This document shows, piece by piece, positions 20,803 through 32,167 of a DNA stretch of 64,000 nucleotides (its first letter is position 1; every line of letters starts with the position of its first letter). Origin of the DNA: Callorhinus ursinus (lineage: Eukaryota > Chordata > Mammalia > Carnivora > Otariidae); NCBI RefSeq assembly GCF_003265705.1, contig NW_020312785.1, positions 23,676,587 through 23,740,586 of the forward strand, given 5' to 3'. A model generated the notes under the pieces. The model had not been told where the DNA came from and made no database searches. It worked only from the letters and a program-made list of their open reading frames with translations. The position numbers and the translations under genes are program-made.

Positions 20803-22455
20803 ACTTGTGTTTTTATGCCAGTACCATACTGTTTTGATTACTGTAGCTTCGTACTATAGCTTGAAATCTGGCAGTGTGATACCTCCAGCTTTGTTCTTCT
20901 TTTTCAAAACTGCTTTGGCTATTTGGGGTCTTTTGTAGTTCTATACAATTTTAGCATTATTTGTCCTAGTTCTGTGAAAAGTGCTAGAGCCCATAAATAA
21001 ACCCATGCTTAGATGATCAATTAAGCTACATCAAAGATGGAAGAATAAACAACAGGGAAAAGACAGTTTCTTCAATAAATAGATGGCTACGTGCAAAAGA
21101 ATGAAACTGTACCACTTTCTCACACCATATATAAAAATAAACTCAAAAGACCTGAAACCATAAAACTCCCAAAAGAAAACATAGGCAGTAAACTCTTGGA
21201 CATCAGTCTTAGCAATATTTTTTTGGATCTGTGCCCTCAGGCAATGGAGACAAAAGCAAAAATTTTAAATTGAGATTACATTAAACTAAAAAGCTTATGC
21301 ACAGCAAAGGAAACCACCAACAAAACAAAAAGCCAACCTACTGAATGAGAGAAGATGTTAGCAAATGATATATCTGATAAGGGGTTAATATCAAAAATAT
21401 ATATTTAAAAAGAACTTATACAACTCAACACCAAAAAAACACCAATCCAATTTAAAAAAATGGGCAGAGGACTAGAAATGACATTTTTCCAAAGAAGACA
21501 TATAGATGGCCAACAGATACATGAAAAGATGTTCAACAACACTTATCATCAAGGAAATGGAAATCAAAACCACAATGAGACATCACCTCATCCTGTTAGA
21601 ATGGCTATTATCAAAAAGATAAGAAATAACAAGTGTTGGTGAGGATGTAAAGAAAATGGAACCCTCATGCACTGTTGGTGGAAATGTAAACTGATGCAGC
21701 TACTAGGGAAAACAGTACATGAGTTCCTCAAAAAATTAAAAACAGAACTACCATATGATCCAGCAATTTTACTTTTGGGTGTTTGCCCAATGAAAACAAC
21801 ACTAATTCGAAAAGATAAATGCACCCTTAAGTTCATTGCAGCATTATTTACCGTAGCCAAGATACGGAAGTAACCTGAGTGTGCACTGACAGATGAATGG
21901 ATAAAGAAGATATGGTATGTATCTATAATACCTGTATTATGTATACATACATACATACACACACATACATATACACACAATGGAATATTACTCGGTCATA
22001 AAAAAAGAGAATGGAATCTTGCCATTTGTGACAACATGGATAGACTTAAAGGGTATTATACTAGTTGAAATAAATCAGACGGGGAAAGACAAATACCATA
22101 AGATTTCACTAATGTGGATTTTAAAAAGCTAAACAAATAAACAAACAACACAGAAACAGACTCATAAGTACAGATAACAAACTGGTGGTTGCCAGAGGGG
22201 AGGGGGTTGGGGGGATGGGCAAAATAGGTGAGGAGGATTAAGAGGTACAAACTTGCACTTATAAAATAAGTCATGCCGATATAAAGTACAGCATAGGGGA
22301 TAGAGTCAATACCACTGTAATAACTTTGTATGATGACAGATGGTAACTACACATCATGGTGTGCAATACATTTCATAATGCACATAAATATCCAAATCAC
22401 TATGTTGTATACCTGAAACTAACATTATATGATAAGTCAACTATACTTCAGTTAA
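20803..22455 (+). mobile_element. L1 3' half with 5' inversion (twin-primed)
   Basis: 20986 to about 22455 is L1 ORF2 C-terminal sequence plus 3' UTR in + orientation ('gaaaacataggcagtaaactctt', 'cttgccatttgtgacaacatgg', 'aactggtggttgccagagggg'). About 20803-20985 is also L1 ORF2, but reversed ('atgccagtaccatactgttttgatta', 'gtcctagttctgtg'). It corresponds to sequence just upstream of the sense part. A 5' segment inverted relative to the rest, with a small loss at the joint, is the known hallmark of twin priming. ORF remnants such as 21667-21873 are fragments only. Confidence 0.85.
21941..21979. repeat. (ACAT/CA)n microsatellite in L1
   Basis: GTATACATACATACATACAC followed by CA units; expands a short AT tract of the L1. 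Confidence 0.85.
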
Positions 22456-22612
22456 AAATAATAAAATAAAATGTCAGTTGTATGACATGGGGAAAATAAT
22501 CTCATGACAAAAGCTAGGATCACTTTATAAATTGTTACAAAAAGCTGTATCTATAATGTACATATACAATGTACACAACTTGAAAGGTTGGGAGATAAGT
22601 ATACAACTGTGA

Positions 22613-22810
22613 GGGGCGCCTGGGTGGCTCAGTTGGTTGAGCAACTGCCTTCGGCTCAGGTCATGATCTCAGGGTCTTGGGATCGAGCCCCGCATCGGGC
22701 TCCCTGCTCCGCGGGAAGCCTGCTTCTCCCTCTCACACTCCCCCTGCTTGTGTTCCCTCTCTCGCTGTCTCTCTCTGTCAAATAAATAAATAAAATCTTT
22801 AAAAAAAAAA
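22613..22810 (+). mobile_element. CAN-SINE, young arctoid type
   Basis: GGGGCGCCTGGGTGGCTCAG head, B-box-like GATCGAGCCCC, CCCCTGCTTGTGTTCCCTCT region and AAATAAATAAATAAAATCTTTA tail. Perfect 16-bp TSD AAGTATACAACTGTGA (22597-22612, 22811-22826). One of the least diverged copies here and a candidate for presence/absence variation. Confidence 0.97.
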
Positions 22811-22826
22811 AAGTATACAACTGTGA

Positions 22827-23090
22827 AACCACAATCTGTGCAATAAACATATCCATCAACTCCAAACCATCACGAATTTTTCAAATTGTACAAGTATATT
22901 TAACTGTCAGTGTCTCTTCTTCCTTCTTGTCACGATGATATTTATATGAGGTTGCAATATAGAATGTTTTCAGGCACTTTTTTTAATTCTTGTTAGAGAC
23001 ATTCCTAATGATAAGCATTTTAATTAGAATATTTAGGGATGTCATGGAACTTAAATTTAGGTTTAAAAAATATAGAAAATTACAGAAAAG
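22827..23090. other. Unique sequence
   Basis: Nothing recognised. Confidence 0.5.
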
Positions 23091-23102
23091 AAAATCACCG
23101 GT

Positions 23103-23310
23103 GGTGCCTGGGTGGCTCATTTGGTTAAGTGTCTGACTCCTGGTTTTGGCCCAGGTCATGATTTCAGGGTTGTAAGATTGAGCTCTGCCTTGGGCTCCGT
23201 GCTCAGTGTCTGCCCAAGATTCTTCCCCCTTCCTCCCCTCCCACCCCCCCTGCTCAAGCTCTCTCTCTCTCTCTCTAAAATAAATAAAATCTTTTTTAAA
23301 AAAAGGAAAC
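23103..23310 (+). mobile_element. CAN-SINE, older subtype
   Basis: GGTGCCTGGGTGGCTCATTTGG head, GACTCCTGGTTTTGGCCCAG, CCCCTGCTCAAGCTCTCTCT region. TSD AAAATCACCGGT / AAAATCACTGGT at 23091-23102 and 23311-23322. Confidence 0.93.
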
Positions 23311-23322
23311 AAAATCACTGGT

Positions 23323-24134
23323 AATTGCAATTTTAAATAAAATGACATTTTTAGTCTAAGCCTAAATGATTAGTAAGATTTCTAATTTTTCCTAAGACTA
23401 ATAAAAAATATTGTTGAATTGTTCAGAGACAGCACAAGATCCTTATTCTATATGCAAAAGTTTCATTAGTATTAGTGAGTTTAAATTCAATTTAGATTTA
23501 ATACAGATTCCTGTGTTACATTTCTGAGCCACAAAGACGATAAAGACATGAAGAGCAGAGTTTCCTTTCCTTGAAAATACACGAACACTGCAATTCTACC
23601 AAAGTGGTAGTACACCCTTAGGGCCACCTATATGCTTCAACTGTTATGTCTTCAGTGCCTGAGATTCAAGAGTGACATATCAGAAATGAAGGTAAGGGTA
23701 GGGCTGCCACTGAAATTAACTGTTTTGTTGCACTGAAGGTAAACTCCAATATTTGGTCATTTCAGGAAAGATGTGTTCTAGGGATCAATTTCTCATGGGG
23801 AAAATTTGGTCAGAGTTCCTCCTTAACAATCAATATAGTTGAATCCTAAAAACTTGAAAGCACATGAATAGAAGATGCGGGAATACCGTTTTGTTTCTCA
23901 TCATACTGTGCGCTTGACCAGCAGTAGGATACCTGGCATGCAGAAGATAAATATAATAATATTTCACCATTCAATAATAAATATTAGTGAATAAAAAGAA
24001 TGAATTAAATTAAGGAAAAAAAGGGTAAAAAAATACCGATTCATGGAGGTTGACACTTCTTATTAGATGTGATATAAATCATACCTTGATGGGGGAAAAA
24101 AGTAAGTTTCTTTACTTAGGTGGTAGACAATGGA
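23323..24134. other. Unique sequence
   Basis: AT-rich; nothing recognised. Confidence 0.5.
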
Positions 24135-24345
24135 TACAGCTCGGACTCTGGAAGAAAGACCTGGTGTGATAAGACATTGGGCACATAATCAACTTAGGCA
24201 AGTTATTTTATCTCTCTAAGCCTCATCTAAAATGGGGATAATAATATATACTGCATTAGATTAAGTGGAGCTATTGTAGGAATCTATATAAAGTGTTAAG
24301 CACAGGGAGTGGTAAGAGTAACTGCTCAATAAATGTTTTATCATC
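24135..24345 (+). mobile_element. MIR SINE
   Basis: Sense MIR pattern: 'ctcggactctgg', 'acttaggcaagttattttatctctctaagcctcatctaaaatggggataata', then 'gtaactgctcaataaatgtt'. Ancient mammalian repeat. It is followed by an imperfect ATC tract (24341-24405). Confidence 0.85.
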
Positions 24346-24821
24346 ATCGTTGTCGTCACTGTCACCTGCTATCCAAGGGCCAATCATTATCATCATCATT
24401 GCCATTACTCCGAATGCCAAAATGAAAGACTAAAAAATCTCACTTTAAATCAACTGAGTTAAAAGGCTATACTATTTGCAGTGAGTGGAATAGTAGAGAA
24501 AGTACTTCGTTCATGTTTCTGAAGAATTTGGTTCCCTTAATTTTTATGTCTAAGTGAACCATTTATCTCAGATCATTCTCTTATACTAGTCTCATCCTAG
24601 TTTATACTAGTCTAAGTTTTCATATATCCCATATGTAAAATCCACTACCTAATCTTGGGAAATCCTCTCCCCCACTCCACTCTCAGGAAGAGAAGTTTCC
24701 CCCAGTCGCGTATTTCATCAGGTCAACCACTACTGCCCTATGTTTCTCCCCCAACCTTAGTTCTCCGGATTTCATGAAAGGGAAACCTCATTCTGGTATG
24801 AGCAAATTTGAGCAACATCCA
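24346..24821. other. Unique sequence
   Basis: Starts with a loose (ATC)n run; otherwise nothing recognised. Confidence 0.5.
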
Positions 24822-24931
24822 TCCCTTCCCCCATCCACTCTGCCTGTTGCCTCTCACACTGTGGAAAGCACAGCTCTCCCTTCCCCCATCCAATCGGCCC
24901 GTTGCCTCTCACACTGTGGAAAGCAGAGCTC
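24822..24931. repeat. 55-bp tandem duplication, two copies
   Basis: TCCCTTCCCCCATCC...GAAAGCA(C/G)AGCTC is present at 24822-24876 and again at 24877-24931, with about four differences. It is not part of a known repeat and is clearly C-rich. A minus-strand frame (24772-24954) spans both copies but has no known product. Confidence 0.9.
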
Positions 24932-24933
24932 TC

Positions 24934-26229
24934 TGGGAGATGTGTTCTTGACATCTCAAGTTAAAATTCTGAATGCATTTGTCAGAGAATCACTGCTGGG
25001 TCTCATGTGTAGGCTATTTATTAACATCAATCCCATGTCTCATGTATAAATACTATTATTTATAAATTGTAATTTTCTTGAGAAGGTTTAAGAATTAACC
25101 ACGAGTTTTAATGAGAAAAGAATTTTAAGGTTGAAACAATGTATTACACTTTGGGTAGAAAAAAGGTCTTCTTTGTAAATTAAAAATTACCTTTTTTTTC
25201 CTCTTTCATACAAGCAAAGTCTTTCGTACAGTACAATGATGGACTTCTCTAAAACATTACTTTATGACAGATTTTTCTCTAGGATCTTGTATTAGAAACT
25301 TCTCTGTTTTGAGAGGAGAGAAGCTTAATGATCATGAATTAGTATATGAAAGACCACCAAAGGGCTTTTGCTCTTTTCTTTAAGACTCACCTATTCTGAA
25401 CTTTGGCATACTTGCTTTCCTATTCTTAAAAAGGGGAGAATAGATCTCTAAAACTTCTGGTAAGATTTCTGAATACTCGCAGATAAGGTTTTGCTACTTA
25501 TCTGAATCTCAGTTTCGTTGCCTATAAAAGAATAGTTTATTTACCTATAAAATTCAAAGGTCAAATTAAAAGAATGTATCATCCTAACTGTGAAAGAAAA
25601 CAGACGAAAATGGAACCTATGTTAGTATTTCCCTCAGCCAACACACCATTCATTTTCAAGATAATCTGACAACCACAAAAATTCAAAGTTATGAAAAATG
25701 TGAAAATGGCAATTAATGTGCTATTATTATTATTATTATACATATGCTTTGACAATTTAAAAATTTTAAATACATAGAAAAACAGTCAATGATTTATGTT
25801 TTTGAAATAAACAATACTAAATATTTATCGATGTTCACCTAAAACTTATTCATTCTTCTGATAAGGTATAAAGATTATTTAGATATTATATAAAGGATAA
25901 TTGAGCTGCATTTTGCGATCAAAATTTTGTGATTATATTTTTAACTGTCCACGGGTCTTCAGTATTTACGAAGAACTGTTAAAGTAGAAAATGGGTTTCT
26001 TAGCACCTCAATAAAAAGAAAGATAACACAGAGGAAAGAGGAATCTACCATGAAGTTTTGTCTTAAAAATACCTGTCAATTACAGAAGAACAACCAGTGA
26101 GGTTAAAGAAAAAGAATAATACAGAAGAAGCGAAATGCCATTGAAATTCACCAAAATTTCCAAAAATAAGAAACCTTGCCGTTCTGCCTATTGTGCCTGC
26201 AGGAATCCCCAAAGACAAGAATGGAGTCT
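24934..26229. other. Unique AT-rich sequence
   Basis: Short (ATT)n at 25722-25739; nothing else recognised. Confidence 0.5.
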
Positions 26230-26720
26230 TTCAAAAAAACCTCTGATTACACCCGTTTTAGGCCCACCTCAGGCAGCCTAAAGGTTCTGTTAATCAATTA
26301 GCTGGTTCAAGCTAAGCCCAGAAAGAGAACACTATAAGGAGGGAGGCCAGACCACATGGAAAAAAGCTATCTATTGCAGCGGATGGGCTTTTCTTGTGCA
26401 TATGCACGCGGACCATTGTTCCCTTCTTGAAGAATCACATTAATCAATGTTCAGAGGCTGCGCCTCCGAAATAGAGAGTTGGCTGTTCATCAGTGATTTA
26501 TTACAGAGCCCAACATGCCTTTGACATGAAACAAGTTGGTAGTTTGGAAGCTGCCAGCAGAGAGGGGGGAGGAGAGGAATGGTTTGAAGGTTGAGGGGTG
26601 CTAATGCAGACACAAATCAGTTCCCTTCAGCGGTCAGAAAAATACTGCTGCTGACAATTACGGTTACAAACATCCATGCTTTCCTTCATCAAAGGCCACA
26701 TGTATTATTTTGATCAGCAG
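26230..26720. other. Non-repetitive block, candidate conserved noncoding element
   Basis: Repeat-free and richer in GC and CpG than its surroundings ('tgcagcggatgg', 'atgcacgcggacc', 'gctgcgcctccg', 'cagcggtcag'). It has homeodomain-type words (GTTAATCAATTAGCTGG, ACATTAATCAATG). No long frame or splice pattern. A distal enhancer is a reasonable guess but is inference. Confidence 0.3.
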
Positions 26721-26756
26721 AATTAGGGAAATGCTGAGACTTTAAAATTGAAAAAG

Positions 26757-26966
26757 GGGGGCACCTGGGTGGCTCAGTTGTTGGGTGTCTGCCTTAGGCT
26801 CTGGTCATGATCCCAGGGTCCTGGGATCGAGCCCCACATCGGGCTCCCTGCTCGGCGGGAAGCCTTCTTCTCCCTCTCCGACTCCCCCTGCTTGTGTTCC
26901 CTCTCTTGCTGTCTCTCTCTCTCTGCCAAATAAATAAATAAAATCTTTTTAAAAAACTAAAAAAGA
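26757..26966 (+). mobile_element. CAN-SINE, arctoid type
   Basis: GGGGGCACCTGGGTGGCTCAG head, GCTCGGCGGGAAGCC, CCCCTGCTTGTGTTCCCTCT region. Perfect TSD TAAAATTGAAAAAG (26743-26756, 26967-26980). Confidence 0.96.
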
Positions 26967-26980
26967 TAAAATTGAAAAAG

Positions 26981-27869
26981 AAAGGGAAGGAAATGGGGTT
27001 GGGGAGAAATCCAAGGTGTGGGGGATTATAATCAATGAAAAAGGGCATCCTTGTTTTTCAGAATGGTTTAAGCTATTAAATTTAATTCTTGCTTATGGGA
27101 TATATTTTAAAATGCTTTCACTGGAAAGAAAACCATATATACCCAACTGCCTTATTGGGTGACACAAATTATAAAGTATAGAATGAAGTATAAATTTAAA
27201 AATAAGTCATGTTGCACTAATTGAATATTCTCTTAACTAAATGGCCAGAAACTTGAGTATATCAGTTAAAAAAACAGCATTTTCCTTGGGTGAAAAATGT
27301 GCTTTGGCATTATCATCACAAAAGTTGATCAAGTGAGTTTCACTTGAGCAGGAAACAGTGGTTGTATTGTGGTAGTCATCTTAATTCTCAACATAATTTC
27401 TTTTGAACCAAAAGCCATTTTTAGAAATAACAATCACAGATTTTAAAACAAAAATCTGGATAAAACATTTGATGTACTTCAGATGACCTATCTGACAATA
27501 GAACCGAATTTTTCGGAATTGGGACTCTCCTAGAAAATAAGGAGCATGCTTTTGTCACACATTTAAGAGCAATCCTCAAAATTTCAAAGATGGGAAGAAT
27601 GCATGTTTAATTAGTCCTGTTAGATAAAAGTAATTATTCATCAACATTCACGTATCTTAACTGCTCAAGACATCAAAACCTTCAGAGACTTAACACTATA
27701 AGAAACAGCTGCTTTTGGCCAATTATGTTCTGGGCTGTCAAGATTCATAATACTCAAGAGTTCCTTCTCCCTGTTAAAACAGGGAAAATTATTCAAATAG
27801 GTATGTTGACTATAGTAGGAATTTTAACTTGACTGAAATGAAAGAATGCACCCAAAGAGGATTATATTT
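26981..27869. other. Unique AT-rich sequence
   Basis: Nothing recognised. Confidence 0.5.
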
Positions 27870-27962
27870 CCCTTCCTTTGCTCTTGTTTCCTAAGCTGTA
27901 AAATGGGATAACAGTACTAAATGACAGGGTTGTTTTGGTAAGTGCCCAATAAATGTTTCCAC
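27870..27962 (+). mobile_element. MIR fragment
   Basis: 'gtttcctaagctgtaaaatgggataacagtac', then 'aagtgcccaataaatgttt': the 3' half of MIR in sense. Confidence 0.75.
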
Positions 27963-28404
27963 TTGTTTGAATTTTAAAATATTGATTGATGTAATACTTT
28001 CATCGAACATTTTAAAAAAATGCATTCATCGTCAATTTCTTATTTTTACCCATCTTGTATTCATAAAGGAAAAAAGATGAAGGGGAGGAACAAGGGAGAG
28101 GAATTTCTAGGACTTGAATTAGCCACTGAGTATACGACCAACCCCAACAATGAACAAATCTGCCTACACAAAAATAATTCTTGGTTCACAATTGGAGTCA
28201 GAATAGCAAAGGTAAGGAAGAGCAGCAACATGGCATGACTTACTCCTATCAGTTGTGCATGGAAATGAGCATGCATGCACATACACTCCCACACACACAT
28301 TAGGTTCTACTATCTATCTATAGGGATATTTGTAGAAGGGAACAATTTGGTGTAGTTGTGAAAAAGACCAGTATCTTACCCTTATTATTCTGTACTTCAA
28401 AGGT
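27963..28404. other. Unique sequence
   Basis: Nothing recognised beyond short CA-rich and ATCT patches near 28280-28320. Confidence 0.5.
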
Positions 28405-28806
28405 CTAGGCTAGGGATTCCAAAACTCCTCCGAGCAACAGAATCACCTGGGATCTTTTAAAAATTCCCAAACCCAGCCCACAATTCAACCCAATTAATTC
28501 AGGGGCGGGGGAGGGGAGGGAGATGGACAGGAATATCAGTATTTTTATTTTTTTTAAAGATTTTATTTATTCATTTGACAGAGAGACAGCGAGAGAGGAA
28601 ACACAAGCAGGGGGAGTGGGAGAGGGAGAAGCAGGCTTCCCGCTGAGCAGAGAGCCCAATACAGGGCTTGATCCCAAGATCCTGAGACCATGACCTGAGC
28701 CTGAAGGCAGACCTTTAATGGCTGAGCCACCCAGGTGCCCCCCAAACATCAGTATTTTTAGAAGCCCTCCAGGTGATTCCAGTGTGCAGATAAGTCTGGG
28801 AACCAT
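28405..28806 (+). mobile_element. MER5-type hAT fossil split by a SINE
   Basis: Left part 28405-28531 ('gattccaaaactcctccgagcaacagaatcacctggga') and right part 28745-28806 ('ccctccaggtgattccagtgtgcagataagtctgggaacc') fit the two halves of a short non-autonomous hAT-Charlie element. A CAN-SINE lies between. Confidence 0.8.
28548..28744 (-). mobile_element. CAN-SINE antisense inside the MER5-type element
   Basis: Tail complement TTTTTTTAAAGATTTTATTT, GACAGAGAGACAGCGAGAGA, and head complement CCACCCAGGTGCCCCCC. TSD AATATCAGTATTTTTA / AACATCAGTATTTTTA at 28532-28547 and 28745-28760. Confidence 0.96.
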
Positions 28807-29248
28807 AAATGTATCAAAAGCAATTTCCAGGCAGGTACCATGTTTAAAAGTCAGGACTGAGAATAGCCCTTATGTATCTTTGTATATCACAAGTAGTTAG
28901 CATATTTGTCTTTTTGGTTTATTTTTTTCATCAGTTCACTTTATAGAAATTTTAAAAATCTTTAAAATCTTAAATTAATGAGATACTTTTGAGTGAGAAT
29001 TTGTGTGGTGCACTTGTGTTACTTTGAAAGCAGCCTGGATTACCAAGAATGCATTTTTAAAGAGCTATCATTGTATTCTTTTTACACTTATAGTGCACTA
29101 TATATAACCTTTCTTTAAACCGAATATATCCTTCAATAGATTTGTAAAATGAATCAGCATTTATATCATTCCTTTGCAGTAAAATGGCTAACTCATAATT
29201 CCACATGAGAAACAAGAAGAAAACATTATGGCCATAGCTAAAATTTAA
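28807..29248. other. Unique AT-rich sequence
   Basis: Nothing recognised. Confidence 0.5.
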
Positions 29249-29262
29249 AAAGTAGTGCATCA

Positions 29263-29409
29263 GGGCACCTGGCTGGCTCAGCTGGTGAAGTATGTGACTC
29301 TTGATCTCAGGGTTGTGAGTTTGAGCCCCATGCTGGATGTAAAGGTTACTTAAAAGAATAAATAAATACATAAATACATAAATAAATAAATAAAATCTTA
29401 GAAAACAAA
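29263..29409 (+). mobile_element. Short-type CAN-SINE
   Basis: GGGCACCTGGCTGGCTCAGC head, TGACTCTTGATCTCAGGGTT, then CATGCTGGATGTAAAGGTTACTT and a long AAATAAATACATAAAT tail; no CT block. TSD AAAGTAGTGCATCA / AAGGTAGCGCATCA at 29249-29262 and 29410-29423. Confidence 0.93.
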
Positions 29410-29423
29410 AAGGTAGCGCATCA

Positions 29424-31870
29424 CTGATGGATCCTCATTCTTGACTAGGAATAAAAAGATATAATAAGGAAGCAGATTTGTGTTCAGATTTGTGACTTGC
29501 ATTTACCAAATGCTTATTCATATACAACTTACATAGTGAATGATAGAATTGATATGTGACATAGTAAACAAAAACACCAAAAGCCAGATCATGCTCATTT
29601 TATACTTCATATCTATTATCTATATCTATAGATATATTTATATCCCAAAAGTGATTTCTCTTTTTTAATAAATGTTATGTCTGCCTTCAAGTACTTTGTA
29701 AATAGAAAAATCCAAAGGCCGAAGTGGGCACAGTCTGGGTACTGGCAGAGACAGACCAGAGGCACGAACAGTGAAGCATGCCCAAAATCCCCAGGCTTTA
29801 TCCACGAGTCAGTGCATTTGTTCTCTCTCTCACTTTCATCTAATTTTTTGCCACAGTCCTGGGCCAGGGCGAGTACCCCAGTGTTCACCCAATTCTGGAA
29901 TCATTAACTGGCTCCGTTTTTTAGATAAATTCAATACATTTTTAATATTTAAAATATTAAGTATCCTTTAGATCTAGACTGATCATAGAATAAACAGACG
30001 ACTCTTTATGTTTCTCTTTAAAAAGATAAAGCAGTTAGAGATAGACGGACAACTTGAAAAGGTGATTACCTTTTCCAGAGATGGAAATCCCGGCTCTTAT
30101 AAAAATGCCATGCTATACATCCTATACCTGGCAACCATTAAAATTGTAGGTCGCTTTCATTGCAAAGGAAACAAACTATCATAGTCTTATTAAGCAACTT
30201 ATAGAAGTGAATATTATTCAATGGTAATATGTTTTGAAGTCATGGTAAATAGCTATTTCTCTGCAACTCCAAAGTCAATAGAAGAATGCAGGATTATGCC
30301 ACACTCAAGTAAGATGACTTTAGTTTAGGTTAATATACTCCTATTCTTGTATTAGACAATATCCAGGAACCAGGGAAACTGAGGATGTTTACTCTCCAAA
30401 CATAAATTTTTAAACAACTGTAAATATGGCATTGCAATAAGGCAAAAACAAAAAGAGACACACTTGAAAAATCAACAAAGAACTTACATTCAAAAGCTTC
30501 TACTAAATATCATACTTTCATTTAGATGGTAAAAGCAATGCAAATGTAGGATATATTTACAGATTTTTAATAATAACATTTTTCTCCCTCTTTTGCCTGT
30601 TTATTACAAACAGCAATTGCTTCCATAAAAATAATATCACTTAGAAAAGCATACCTCCTATAGAATAAAGGCAGCCTCTATGAATTAGAAATAATAGGTT
30701 AGCAGTGGGAATTTAGACAATGAGATAAATGCAGATAATTATGAATTGTATTACAAAATGAAATTGCCTTCAAAAGAATCATTAGGATTTCTTGTTCTCA
30801 AACCCAGTCTGGAGCCTTGCAGTTGCTCTTTGGGTACCAGGCAGGAAAACCTTTGGGACTCTGGATGTGTGAGGCTATTATTTCTGGGCTTTGGCAGTAA
30901 GAAATACGATCTGTGCCCCAGGAAAAACACTGAAACCAGAAGACATGGTAATTTAATGCTTGACCACAAGAAAACAGAAAGTTCAGTTACACATAATTGC
31001 ACTTTTCTAAGATAGAATCAATACCAACATATTAACAAGTAGTTGTTAAATTAATATTTCATTTGAGTCACCAATAAAATCCTTATTTTTAAGATTTAAG
31101 ATTATTGCATAATTCCTATCATTCTTCAATATTTATACAAACATAGAACGTAAACTATAAAATCATTCTTGATTATTTAATTCTCACAAAATAAAGGTAC
31201 AGATTCATGGGTCTTAAGTTACTGTATTAAACATTCAGAATACTGTGGTAGACCTAAGAACATAAACTTCTAAAGTTCTTGAACTGTAGATCTGATAAAA
31301 GAACTTGCATGATGTTCTCAATGAAAATGTTGGCTGCCAAATTAACTAAAATATTTGTATTAATACGTGCATTCGTGTTTTAAAATTAAATCTTGTTAAA
31401 AATTTTTAAATAGTCCTCCCCCGCCCAAAAGAAGAGTTTCAGGGACAACAGTTTCTACTTGCCCTATACGCTTGTTTTAAAAATGAGTGTATACGGACCA
31501 AGGCTTAAGCATTCAGATGTTCTATGATTCCTGAGTGTTGAAAATGAAATGTTTCTAAATTGATCTTTTATATTATCTTTAAAAACAAAAAAAATATTAT
31601 TTGAGTTACAGAGTATGTTAACCAATTTCCAGTATAAAATAAAAATGTTATCTTTTTCTCCAAAATAAGTGTCATGGTCTGGAATGAAAAAAAAAAAAAA
31701 AGAAATTGGAAACAAATCCTTTTATAGTATTAATTTTATAGAAATTATAAAAAAGAGAAAGATAAAATAGAAAATGAAATGTAACACCTTTATTCATCTC
31801 ATCTGTCTCTTTCTCATTATCCACTCATGGAGACATTAACAGCCTCACTACAGAGAGAGAAATTGCTTGT
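29424..31870. other. Unique AT-rich sequence
   Basis: No repeat recognised. Contains one exon-like piece on + at 30808-30896 (listed separately). Confidence 0.5.
30808..30896 (+). other. Exon-like segment (splice-site pattern only)
   Basis: Preceded by a pyrimidine-rich acceptor-like stretch ending CTCAAACCCAG and followed by a GTAAGA donor-like site. The 89 nt between are less AT-rich than their flanks. No protein family recognised; could be chance. Confidence 0.15.
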
Positions 31871-32167
31871 TCATTTATTGTGAGAATCTTTTTCAGATAA
31901 GTGGCAATTTGCATCCTCATGAGCAATGTATGGCAATGTCTCATCTGGTCCAATGCAGTATGCAATTTTGCACACAATGTCATGCTGACCTGAAGTAACT
32001 AGGATATATTGCTTGCATAAGAAATATAATGGGTAGGGGAGACATCCACATTCATGTCTTCCAGCCCACCATTTCATTATGCCTTGACAATCAAGAACAC
32101 AGCAGATGTCACACCTGAAAGTATTAGGACGTTCATTAACCAATGGAATATCATCAGGGACTTCCAT
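31871..32167 (-). other. Unidentified Cys/Trp-rich open frame, possible exon or broken gene remnant
   Basis: A 98-codon frame starts right after an in-frame stop. Its sense strand has a good 3' splice-site pattern (CCTAATACTTTCAG) just before position 32114. From there a cysteine-rich stretch (CDICC, then a WW pair and CGC) runs to a stop that overlaps an AATAAA. The composition is more protein-like than the AT-rich noise around it, but I know no matching family. A chance frame of this length is quite possible in 64 kb. Confidence 0.15.

Noticed and set aside
21588..21980. 130-codon frame on the minus strand
   Set aside because: It is the antisense of L1 ORF2.
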